Positions 8,892 through 18,300 of a stretch of 27,805 nucleotides of DNA are shown piece after piece. The first letter of the stretch is position 1, and each line of letters starts with the position of its first letter. Under the pieces are notes generated by a model. It was not told where the DNA came from, ran no database searches, and worked only from the letters and a program-made list of their open reading frames with translations. The translations under genes were made by a program, and so were the position numbers. The stretch is from positions 1 to 27,805 of IMG/VR virus record IMGVR_UViG_3300020159_003198. The stretch is one strand, 5' to 3'. The DNA is from a virus.

Positions 8892-10660
8892 TGGAAGAAA
8901 ATAAGGAAATACTATTACCTAGTAAAAGGTTTAAAAAGGCGGAAGAAGAAGATTTATCATTAAAACTAAATCTTGATACAACACAATCACTTTTAAGGAT
9001 TGGTGAGAGAGATATTGTGTTGGATATTGCTAAATTGTATAATGATGAAAGAAATAGAAGTGTAAATTATAAAATATACGGTAAAATGAAGATGATTTTC
9101 CGTAATATGTATAGTGGTGCAACATCATATCCACCCTTAGAAGAGAGACTTTATTTATCGGGCGATGGAAGTGATGAAAATTACACGGGATTTCTTCCAT
9201 ATGACGAGTTTGCATTCTTAAGAAGGGATTTGTATAGAGAAGTGAATAATCCTTCAACAGGTACAACGGGAAACACATTGGGAACCTATACACCAACAAT
9301 AACAACTACAGGTTCACAATCACATAGAACAATTACACCAATTACCGCACCGTATCATAATTGGAACTTATATTTAAGTTATGTTTTTAGTGGTGATACC
9401 ACATACCCAATGACATATTCATTATCTGGTTCAACAAGTGGTGAATGTAATAACGGATTTAATTATTGTTTTACGGCCGCGGATGGTATACCATTTAGAG
9501 TTACAGATAATGGTAAATCTTATAAATTAATAAGTCCGGTCCCACACGGAATGAGTGAGGGAGAATATATTGTTTTATCGGGAGGTACTGTTTACATTAG
9601 TAGTGTTGGTGATGAAACATACGATTCTGAAAATTATGTAATTAATCTATATAAATCTGAATTTGAAGTTGGTGATACGTTAAGTGGAGTTGTTTTAGGA
9701 AAAAGATGTTTAGATATTAATAATATTTCAGATACTGTTTCAACATATTACGTTCATAAACATAAAACATTGACAGATGTCAATGATTATATATTAGATA
9801 ATGTAGGATTTGAATCACCAATATTTGAGGATGAGAAGAAAATATTATTTGAAAATAGTGCGGGTGTTAATGATGTGGTTGTAGAAAGAAATAGAATGGA
9901 ATCAGTTTTATTTGATTTTAAAGAACCATTAATATTATCGGGATTAACAAATAATTTAGGATACACACCAACCGAAGTTTTTTTAACAACAATTTTTAGA
10001 AACGGAAATGGATTTTTCAATTATCCACCTAAAAATGGTTATAAATTTAATTTCCATAATGAATGGATGGACGCTCATTTTGATGGTAATAGTAATTTAG
10101 AAACTAATATTACTAAAGATACATTTACAATATCAGGAATCACATTTAATAGTGGAAATGTAATACCTATAGGTACAATATTAACAGGGGCATTTGTTGA
10201 ATACAATAAAAAAGAATTAAAAGAAAGAATCATAAGTGAATCTTTTCATAAAATATCTAATCCAACTACAATTTTTGATTTTGGTCAAACGGATAATACG
10301 GTCTATTCAGGTTCTACTGTAACTAATCCCCTTGGTTTATATTACCAAACACATCAAAGAATTAAATTGAGAGAATTATCACAATATATTGAGACCTCAA
10401 AGACTAACGATGTTTATAATTTACCTGAAAATACAAAATATGACGCAAATGAAAAAGTTTGGAGATGGAGAGATTTGTACGACCACGGTTATATAGATAC
10501 TGATGGTTATGGAACTGATTTTCCATATGTTAATAATATCCATTATGTAAAAACCAATCTTAATTTTTATTTAAGAAACGAACGATATTATACCAACAAA
10601 CAAAACGGAATTAATAGTTTTAAAAATAAAATGAATATCGATAATAAATTAGATTGTTAA
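8891..10660 (+). CDS. Unrecognised probable virion structural protein, 589 aa
   Basis: I do not recognise a family. The product starts with a charged helical N-terminus (EENKEILLPSKRFKKAEEED), then a region rich in Leu, Ile and Tyr (IGERDIVLDIAKLYNDERN). A long beta-type region follows with phage-structural composition: many Gly, Thr, Asn and Tyr residues and short loops such as SGDTTYP and GSTSGECNNG. Residues 190-230 contain a compact segment, GMSEGEYIVLSGGTVY, that looks like a small beta-barrel turn. Position alone (after gp25-like, gp6-like and the gp7-position gene) would suggest a wedge protein comparable to T4 gp8, but no sequence evidence supports that. The start overlaps the previous stop (TAATG), and its own stop overlaps the next ATG in the same way, so the three genes are probably translationally coupled. 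Confidence 0.6.
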   Translation: MEENKEILLPSKRFKKAEEEDLSLKLNLDTTQSLLRIGERDIVLDIAKLYNDERNRSVNYKIYGKMKMIFRNMYSGATSYPPLEERLYLSGDGSDENYTGFLPYDEFAFLRRDLYREVNNPSTGTTGNTLGTYTPTITTTGSQSHRTITPITAPYHNWNLYLSYVFSGDTTYPMTYSLSGSTSGECNNGFNYCFTAADGIPFRVTDNGKSYKLISPVPHGMSEGEYIVLSGGTVYISSVGDETYDSENYVINLYKSEFEVGDTLSGVVLGKRCLDINNISDTVSTYYVHKHKTLTDVNDYILDNVGFESPIFEDEKKILFENSAGVNDVVVERNRMESVLFDFKEPLILSGLTNNLGYTPTEVFLTTIFRNGNGFFNYPPKNGYKFNFHNEWMDAHFDGNSNLETNITKDTFTISGITFNSGNVIPIGTILTGAFVEYNKKELKERIISESFHKISNPTTIFDFGQTDNTVYSGSTVTNPLGLYYQTHQRIKLRELSQYIETSKTNDVYNLPENTKYDANEKVWRWRDLYDHGYIDTDGYGTDFPYVNNIHYVKTNLNFYLRNERYYTNKQNGINSFKNKMNIDNKLDC

Positions 10661-11499
10661 TGAAAATTTTACAAAAAACAGGTGATTATAACATAATCAT
10701 TAATCAAGAAACGGATTTTCAAATGAATTTAGGTTGGGAAGAAAGTCTTGCTCAATTTGAAGAGGAGGTTTTAGAAGATATCATAAACCCAATCGATAAT
10801 TATGAAACGGTGAGATATGTTCATTCACCATATAGTGGTATAACAGTAAACACAGGAGATACACAAACTGATATTTGGTACGATTTTAAATTTATCGATT
10901 CAACAAGCGGATACACTAACGGAACTGATTACACATTAGTAGGAATTACCGTTGATGAGAACGCTAAAATGTTAAAACAATCGGCTGAAAGTTTTTTTAG
11001 GTTAGAATTTTTTAAAACACCACTAATATCAGGAACAACATATGAACCACCAACAAGGATTAATAGAAAATTGGCTTTCGCTAAGAATTTATCGTTACCA
11101 ATAGGTGAGAAGTATTTTTACACTCCAATCAATGATAATATACATGTTCCCGTTTTTATGGGTTCAAATTACAAAAATAAGGAAAATATGTATATTTTTT
11201 GGTTTCAAGATGACACCGTTTTGAATGATTCCGTTTTAAGTGGAAACACTTTTTTTATGACTTCTAAATTTTTTAATGCTAAAGATGGTACAATAATGGA
11301 TTTCACAACTACGGGTTTAACAATAGACCAAGAAGTTGTTGAGTATAGGGATATGTACTATAAGGTTAATATAAATAAAAACGACTATTCTTATAAAATA
11401 TATAGATACACAGGAGGAACAACTACAGAAACAGATAGAGTGGGAAATATTAGTGGAGGTACTATAAATAATGCGATTAAGTTTTACGAAAAACGATAG
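10660..11499 (+). CDS. Unrecognised probable virion structural protein, 279 aa
   Basis: No family is recognised. A TTG codon at 10654 could start two codons earlier, but the ATG at 10660 overlaps the preceding TAA as TAATG, the arrangement also seen at 8891 and 23397, so I choose it. The product is a mixed protein: an acidic helical region (EESLAQFEEEVLEDII, about residues 28-43), then beta-rich sequence with aromatic-rich strands (SFFRLEFFKT, MYIFWFQDD, FFMTSKFFNA) and a Gly/Thr-rich C-terminus (YTGGTTTETD, then ISGGTINN). Its size and its place between baseplate-type genes and the giant fibre-like genes are compatible with a connector or a fibre-attachment baseplate protein, which is inference. 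It ends with TAG. The next gene starts after 14 A/T-rich bases. Confidence 0.6.
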   Translation: MKILQKTGDYNIIINQETDFQMNLGWEESLAQFEEEVLEDIINPIDNYETVRYVHSPYSGITVNTGDTQTDIWYDFKFIDSTSGYTNGTDYTLVGITVDENAKMLKQSAESFFRLEFFKTPLISGTTYEPPTRINRKLAFAKNLSLPIGEKYFYTPINDNIHVPVFMGSNYKNKENMYIFWFQDDTVLNDSVLSGNTFFMTSKFFNAKDGTIMDFTTTGLTIDQEVVEYRDMYYKVNINKNDYSYKIYRYTGGTTTETDRVGNISGGTINNAIKFYEKR

Positions 11500-11513
11500 T
11501 TATAGTAATATAG

Positions 11514-14500
11514 ATGAGAAAAAATAAGTACACCATTAGACGTAATCAAATACCAAATGTTAGACTGGTTTCATTAACCGGACAGACATGGTATGACTCT
11601 AATGATAATCTTATTTCATGGTCTGGCAACACAGGTAATCTACCAACTGGTTTCACACCAAGTAACGGATATGTGGTTTATAATATTACAGGTGGCACTA
11701 TTAATGGTGGTTATTACAAATGGGGAGTACCAACGGGAAACACATGGAATGCTATAACTGGTACAACATCGTATATTAATTCACAAATTTATCCAACCAA
11801 TCAACTACCACTTTATTTGGGGGCAACTTCTGATGAATATGGTTCAATGGTTGCTTTCGACGGTAACTTAGCTATCGAATCAAGTCAAACACAAATTAAT
11901 GCCAACTTCACATATGAGGTGGATTGTAATACTGTAATCGTTACCAATACAACAAATCTAAATAATGTTAAAGGTTTAAATGACATTACATTTACAGTAA
12001 ATTGGGGTGATGGAACAACATCACCTATCGGCGTTTATGGAGTTTGTACAGGTGTTGATTGTCATAAGGCAACAAAAATATATAGTTTAAACGGGTCAAA
12101 AAATATTAAAGTAACATTAGATGCTCCTTGGGTAAATAATGAATTAAGTAAGGCGGTTAATATTGATTGCCAAGTGTTCCCAACACCAACACCAACACCT
12201 ACCGTTACACCTACATTATCTATTACCGCGACAAATACAAAAACACCTACAGCAACACCAACGATTACACCAACAAATACAAATACACCAACTGTTACAA
12301 AAACGTCGACACCTACAACCACACCAACAAAGAGTATTACACCGACGGCAACTCCAACAACAACGATGGAGGCTACACCTACAATGACACCAAGTGTTAC
12401 ACCAACTGTATTGTGTGAATTTGATGTTAATATCGAAGTACTCGGAATTATTCCTGGTGAGGGATGTGATTTTATTTACACGGGTGGATATTCTCAAACA
12501 CCATTAGAATATATAATTGATTTAGGTAACAATGCTGGAACATTTAATTTCTATTATAGTGGTTTCACTATTAACGATAGTTTCGATGTTTATTATCCAG
12601 TTGACACTTTATTAACTACGACATCAATTGTAAGTCAATCAAACATAACAACAGGTTCAACGGTATTCTATGCTGATGGTACATCAAATTATGTGAGAGT
12701 TGTTGTTAATCAAGTAGATTCAGGAGATATTGAAACTTTATGGGCGTTTATGGTAACATGTATTGTGCCTCTATCACCTACCCCTACACCAACACATACC
12801 GCTACACCAACGATTACTCCAACAAAAACAAGTACAGTTACACCTACAAAAACACCTACAAAAACACCAACACCAACAAGGACGGCCACCCCTACACATA
12901 CACCAACACCAACAACTACACCAAATTATGTGTGTGGTGTGCCAATCAATGGTAGGTACATATATAACACATCAGGAACAACTGAATATTTTGTTCATGG
13001 TATAACACAATCGGGAACTATTGCGTTTGAATATGAATCATACGATTTGGGTGATAGTTTTGAATTATTTTATGAGAATGTATCGTTAGGTGCACCAATT
13101 TCGGGTACGGGAATCACATATTTTACACTTAACTATAATAGTGATGATTTTGTAAAAGTTAGAGTTACTAATTTTGATTATGAAACCGTATATCGATTTA
13201 CAGTATATTGTGTTAATGTACCGGGACCATCTAATACACCAACCCCTACACCTACTAAAACTGTTACACCAACAGTTACACCGACAAACACAATCACACC
13301 AACAGTAACACCAACAAATACTATTACACCAACAAAAACAATTACACCCACCCCAACCAAAACAAATACACAAACACCAACAGTTACTAAAACAAACACA
13401 CCTACACCATCTATTACAAGAAGCGCTACTCCAACACCTACAAATACAGGTACACCTGGTGTAACCCCAACACCGACTAAGACAACAACGCCAACTATTA
13501 CACCAACTAAAACTGTAACACCAACGGTAACCCCAACAAATACCGTAACACCAACAGTTACACCGACAAATACAATAACACCAACAAATACACCTACAAA
13601 TACAATAACACCAACAGTTACACCAACAATTACACCTACCAACACAATAACACCAACAAATAGTGTTACACCAACCAACACGCAAACTCAAACTCAAACA
13701 AATACACCTACCAACACAATAACACCAACAAATAGTGTTACACCAACCAACACGCAAACTCAAACCCAAACAGTTACACCAACAAATACAATTACACCAA
13801 CTAATACTATAACACCTACCAATACAGTAACACCTACTAACACGCAAACTCAAACTCAAACAAATACACCTACTAATACAATAACACCAACCAACACTAT
13901 AACCTCAACAGTTACCGTAACACCAACTAATACTATTACACCAACAAATACTGGTACACCAACAAACACACCAACAAATACGCCTACAAATACTGGTACA
14001 CCAACAAACACACCAACAAATACCTCCACACAAACACCAACTCAGACTGAGAATTTTGTACCATCACAAACTCCAACAAATACCGTAACACCAACTAACA
14101 CAATTACACCAACAAATACTGTAACACCAACAGTTACCGTAACACCAACTAATACTATTACACCAACAGTTACACCAACAAATACAATTACGCCAACTAA
14201 TACTATAACACCTACGACCACTAAAACAGCAACACCAACACCGACGCCAACAAATCCTTGTGGACCATATAATTTAGATGTTTCATTATTATCAACTGAT
14301 TGTTCATATAGTAGCGGTGACCCTAATGCACTATATTTGAATGTATTCACAGTAGGTAGTTATCAAGTAAGATTGGTCGACACTTTAGGTATCAATACGA
14401 CAGCATGGCAGACGGACAATAATTTCTTTGACGGTATACCTAATGGTACATATTATGCTCAAGTTAGAAGTACCGCAGCAAATCAGTGTACCGCAAATAG

Positions 14501-15356
14501 TAACGAATTCGAATTAGATTGTTTTGGAGAATTTATTATTACGAATGTTACGTTTGACTGTGATTTAGGTACGGTTTCAATATCAGTTACGGGAGGAACA
14601 CCAAATTATAGTTACAGTATTAATGGTGGTGTCACATATAGTGCACCAACAGGAAGTACTACATATACTACAACATTTACAGGTGATACTATAAATGTGT
14701 GGGTTAAGGATTCAACAAATAATGTACAAAGATGGTATACAATTTATTGTAATGTAACGACAACATTTATACCAATTTATTTAGACCAAGGTGCGTCTGG
14801 ACACATCTTAGAACCTGATAATACACAAAGAACAAGTGAATTTAGTGTTAAAAAGGCTAAAAATCAAACTCACTCTTTAACTGGTGTTACCAATGGTAAT
14901 ACCACATTCCACGGATGGTCATATGGTAATAGTAGAAATAGTCAATTAATTACTGCGCAAAATAACTACACGCACACATTCGAAAGAGATGTTAGGGTTT
15001 ATGCTTTATTCAAAAATTTGAGTGCGTATACTGAGAACTTCTGTTTTACATTAACAACTTTAGGTTATGTTTTAACATGTGAAGAAGAAACCACATTCTG
15101 TAGTAATTGTAGTGTAACCGAACAAGTTTTCTTTAAACCAGTCGATTACATAAATGCGAAGGGAGACTATGGTAAGATTGTAAATTGGTACAAAGATGAA
15201 GCATTTACCACACCGGCAGATAACGGTTACTATAGACTACCATCACCAACTAATAAAAATAACGATAAAGAACTATTTATGTTAAGTAATGGTGTACCAA
15301 CTTCAAAAGGAATTTGTGGTGGATGTACACCGGGTAACACACCACTTAGTTGTTAA
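11514..15356 (+). CDS. Giant modular fibre/adhesin-like virion protein with three Thr-Pro tracts, 1280 aa
   Basis: Predicted extended surface protein of the virion, probably a fibre or decoration that contacts the host (inference). Domain order: N-terminal region (1-140); a PKD-like beta-sandwich (about 140-222) with the NWGDGTTSP signature and a later strand ending in Cys; Thr-Pro tract 1 (223-299); beta domain A (about 300-420); Thr-Pro tract 2 (422-470); beta domain B (about 471-574), which aligns with A; Thr-Pro tract 3 (575-915, 341 residues); a Cys-containing beta domain (916-1003); a SprB-like module (about 1004-1080, with VTGGTPNYSYSINGG); an InlB B-repeat-like / Listeria-Bacteroides-repeat-like module (about 1086-1169, FHGWSYG then VRVYALFKN); and a Cys-rich C-terminus with CSNC and CGGC. 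There is no signal peptide or secretion tail, which fits a virion protein rather than a secreted adhesin. It is followed after 10 bases by a second protein of the same style. Confidence 0.7.
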   Translation: MRKNKYTIRRNQIPNVRLVSLTGQTWYDSNDNLISWSGNTGNLPTGFTPSNGYVVYNITGGTINGGYYKWGVPTGNTWNAITGTTSYINSQIYPTNQLPLYLGATSDEYGSMVAFDGNLAIESSQTQINANFTYEVDCNTVIVTNTTNLNNVKGLNDITFTVNWGDGTTSPIGVYGVCTGVDCHKATKIYSLNGSKNIKVTLDAPWVNNELSKAVNIDCQVFPTPTPTPTVTPTLSITATNTKTPTATPTITPTNTNTPTVTKTSTPTTTPTKSITPTATPTTTMEATPTMTPSVTPTVLCEFDVNIEVLGIIPGEGCDFIYTGGYSQTPLEYIIDLGNNAGTFNFYYSGFTINDSFDVYYPVDTLLTTTSIVSQSNITTGSTVFYADGTSNYVRVVVNQVDSGDIETLWAFMVTCIVPLSPTPTPTHTATPTITPTKTSTVTPTKTPTKTPTPTRTATPTHTPTPTTTPNYVCGVPINGRYIYNTSGTTEYFVHGITQSGTIAFEYESYDLGDSFELFYENVSLGAPISGTGITYFTLNYNSDDFVKVRVTNFDYETVYRFTVYCVNVPGPSNTPTPTPTKTVTPTVTPTNTITPTVTPTNTITPTKTITPTPTKTNTQTPTVTKTNTPTPSITRSATPTPTNTGTPGVTPTPTKTTTPTITPTKTVTPTVTPTNTVTPTVTPTNTITPTNTPTNTITPTVTPTITPTNTITPTNSVTPTNTQTQTQTNTPTNTITPTNSVTPTNTQTQTQTVTPTNTITPTNTITPTNTVTPTNTQTQTQTNTPTNTITPTNTITSTVTVTPTNTITPTNTGTPTNTPTNTPTNTGTPTNTPTNTSTQTPTQTENFVPSQTPTNTVTPTNTITPTNTVTPTVTVTPTNTITPTVTPTNTITPTNTITPTTTKTATPTPTPTNPCGPYNLDVSLLSTDCSYSSGDPNALYLNVFTVGSYQVRLVDTLGINTTAWQTDNNFFDGIPNGTYYAQVRSTAANQCTANSNEFELDCFGEFIITNVTFDCDLGTVSISVTGGTPNYSYSINGGVTYSAPTGSTTYTTTFTGDTINVWVKDSTNNVQRWYTIYCNVTTTFIPIYLDQGASGHILEPDNTQRTSEFSVKKAKNQTHSLTGVTNGNTTFHGWSYGNSRNSQLITAQNNYTHTFERDVRVYALFKNLSAYTENFCFTLTTLGYVLTCEEETTFCSNCSVTEQVFFKPVDYINAKGDYGKIVNWYKDEAFTTPADNGYYRLPSPTNKNNDKELFMLSNGVPTSKGICGGCTPGNTPLSC
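12180..12410 (+). repeat. Thr-Pro coding tract 1 in the 1280-aa protein
   Basis: Low-complexity coding repeat built on Thr-Pro-Thr-x units, mostly six-base periods using ACA CCA ACA plus a variable codon. Residues 223-299. Thr codons vary (ACA, ACT, ACC, ACG), so the tract is not a pure recent slippage product. It joins the PKD-like domain to beta domain A and is likely an extended linker or stalk. Confidence 0.85.
12777..12923 (+). repeat. Thr-Pro coding tract 2 in the 1280-aa protein
   Basis: A second Thr-Pro-Thr-x tract, residues 422-470, between the two related beta domains A and B. It is the shortest of the three tracts and has more basic residues (Lys, Arg, His) at the variable positions. 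Confidence 0.85.
13236..14258 (+). repeat. Thr-Pro coding tract 3 in the 1280-aa protein
   Basis: About 341 residues (575-915) of nearly uninterrupted Thr-Pro-Thr-x, with x mostly Asn, Ile, Val or Lys and Gln-Thr stretches (TQTQTQ). It contains larger internal duplications, among them a 72-bp unit (13631 and 13703) and a 42-bp unit (around 13951 and 13993). The reverse-strand open frames here are by-products of the repeat composition. Confidence 0.88.
13631..13765 (+). repeat. 72-bp tandem duplication inside Thr-Pro tract 3
   Basis: Bases 13631-13693 and 13703-13765 are identical over 63 bases at an offset of exactly 72 bases (24 codons). Thr codons elsewhere in the tract are diversified, so this exact copy looks recent. 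The period keeps the reading frame. Confidence 0.9.
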
Positions 15357-15366
15357 AAAATAATAT

Positions 15367-18300
15367 ATGCCTTTAAGTAACACATATTCGGGTTCATTTA
15401 ACATAACAGGGTTTACAAAAAATAAACCTGATTACATAGTTACGGATAGTAGCTCAACGGGCAAAAAGTTTGCTACGGATACTATTGTTTTTAGTGGCGG
15501 TACCACTAATCACTCAAGTGTAAGATTCGATATTACATATACGGGAGATGCTGATGTTGCAATGGTTAGTTTTGCGTTAGATAAAGGAAACCAATTATCC
15601 TTTAGTCTTAATGAACAAGGGCCATATGTACCATTTTATGTTGCTCATCCTATATATGGACCAAATCAAATATCACATACCGGACAAGGTATTGAATTAA
15701 GTAGTGGTATTAAAAAAAGTGTTTATATTATTTACAATGCGAACCAAGAAAGTGTTACCGAAAATGTATTAATTTATATGTCGGTTGGATTAACAAACGG
15801 TAAAACGCCAACAAATAATCACAACTATACAATAGAATTTAATTGCCCAAGTCCGGTTTATACATATAATGTTGGTGTTCATGTTTATTCACCATATGAT
15901 TCAATTAACACCCCAAAATTAACCACAACATTAGTATCGTTAAAAGAAATTACCACATGGACCGAAATAGGACCATTAGGTGCAAATATAACAAGAGTAT
16001 ATCATGATAAATTAATGGTATTACCTGCTTATCCTTATTATTATGGTTATAATAATAAGGTTTATAAAGTTGGCGTACCATTTAGTAGGTCATTTGGTCT
16101 TTTATATCAATACAAACTTAGGATTTCACCACTTATTCGTGAAGTGTTAGGTAATCCAGACCAAATAACTGAAAATGTAATGGGACCAATGGATTGGACA
16201 GGTGTTTTTGGTTTTACCGAACCAGGTCAGTTTCCCGCGTGTGTGTTTCCCGTAATGGACAGAGGTATTATAAAACAAATAACCGATAAAGTTAAAATAC
16301 CACAACCACAAAAATATGAATATTATTTAGGATTTGACTATACAAATAAACAAAAATCAAACGATGATTATTTTGTTGAATACTCATTTAAAGAAAAAAA
16401 ATTCTATCCAATCACAGGTTTAAGACATGCGTTAAATAGATTATTAAATGGATACGTTAGAGGTGTTGATATTGAAAATTCTCCAGAAATTATTAAAACT
16501 GACTTTTGGGGTGGTTTATTAGATTTTGGTAAAGATTTATTTGGTGTTGTACCTTTTGTTCCCGGTTGGGTGGGAGATTTTCTTTACAATATTTTTGGAT
16601 TAAATATCGATTTATCACAACTTTTTAATTGGATTACAGGCCCATTACAACAAGTAATGACAAAAATTACTGCATATGTTGGACAAACGTTCATAACATC
16701 GGCAACAGTATTTATACAGACATTTTTAATTCCACTTTATTTATTTTACGTTGGGGTTAAATTTTTAATTTTTATTTATGACTATATAATACCTTCAGAT
16801 TATACCATAGAAGAACCTTGTCGACAGTTAATAAGATTTAAAACAACAGGACCTTATATTGAAACGGGACAAACTATTATACAAAATTATTCGTACTTAG
16901 ATTACACCTTTTATTCAATTAATAATGAGGTTACTTTAGTTACCAATAAAACCAGAACAATGAACGGTTATTATTGTGACGGAGCGTATTTTTATCAGCA
17001 ATCAGGTAATGTTGTTACAACTAAAGAATTATCCTCAACAACTGGTCTTATTAAATATGATAAAGATTTTAACCCTATTTTGGGATTTGATAAATCTATA
17101 ACTCCCGATAGTCCAACATTTATACAAAATGGATTATCATTATTGTTTTTACCATACACATCTGGTGTACCTATAAATGACCCATTTGATTTTTCCGGGT
17201 TTGATTTTTATTTCAATTTCCCCATATCAGGCTCAACAACTCCCGATATTGGTGGTGAAATGGAGGAAACTCAATTAAATGTTGATTTATATATACCTCC
17301 CGGAACTTCAATAAGTTTTAATAGTCAAGAAGAGGCAGACGGAATTGCTCAAGGTTTATATGATGGTATGGTATCGGCAATAACAGGTACCACTGATGGT
17401 GATTATAACTATTCATCACCAATTAGTGTTAATGACATTGGTATTGTGACATCATATTTTACACATGAAATAAAAATTGAAAATGAACCCAAAATTTTAG
17501 GTTTATTTTATAATAATACCGATAATCAAAACCTTACAATTGGTAAAAACGTATTTTATGATATAACAGGAAGATATAAAGTTTTAAATGGTTTTTATTC
17601 CACAACTGGAGATACCTCATATAGATTATTTTATAAAATTAATGATGGCCAATTAACTGACATCTATACAATGCAAACTTCAGGGTCAACCATTGTAAGT
17701 GGGGTGACAAGTGGAAACACTTTATCGGTGGTTACAAGTAATTTGAATTATACAAGCGACTGGTATTTCTTTGACGCTAATTATAACAATATTTACAATT
17801 TAACTAACGATTATAAAAATAAAAAAGTTTTTAATCCAAATACTTTGTATAATGAAGCATTCATGAAAAGAGGATATGTTTCATCAGGTTACACCGATTT
17901 AAATATATATGATAGTAACATTGGACCTGTTGGTTCAATAACTGAAGGTGAAACTGGTACGTATTTAATTTTATCACCTTGGAATCATGGTGAAACATTC
18001 TATTACTACAGAGGTGAGAATGTGACTGTTGATATTGAAGAGATTTGTACATTACAATCAACAGTAGTTGACCCATTATATGGTTTCTATATTGTTGGTA
18101 GAGATGATAATGGATTCCTTTCATCTTTACATAATAATGTTGAAATGACCATTAAAGTATACGTTGATGCTGTACTTGCTCAAACATATACAGGTATAAC
18201 AAGTTCATTATCAGAAGCAAAAACATATATTCCATATACTGGTATTAGTTTGACAGATAATGTCACGCTAATTGAAATTTATTCATTTGACACACCAAAC

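Noticed and set aside
10654-10659. TTG at 10654 as the start of the 279-aa gene
   Set aside because: The ATG at 10660 overlaps the previous stop as TAATG, as at two other junctions, and is the stronger start codon.
12163-13005. Plus-strand alternative frames rich in Gln/His/Leu or Tyr/Asn over tracts 1 and 2
   Set aside because: Frame-shifted readings of the Thr-Pro repeat inside a long, domain-bearing gene.
13086-13859. Long reverse-strand open frames over Thr-Pro tract 3 (Cys/Trp-rich or Val-Gly-rich products, also 13178-13681)
   Set aside because: They mirror the six-base coding repeat on the plus strand; periodic ACA/CCA codons exclude stops in other frames. Their products are pure low complexity.
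12180-14258. CRISPR array
   Set aside because: Short direct repeats are coding, in frame and without unique spacers or cas genes; they specify Thr-Pro.
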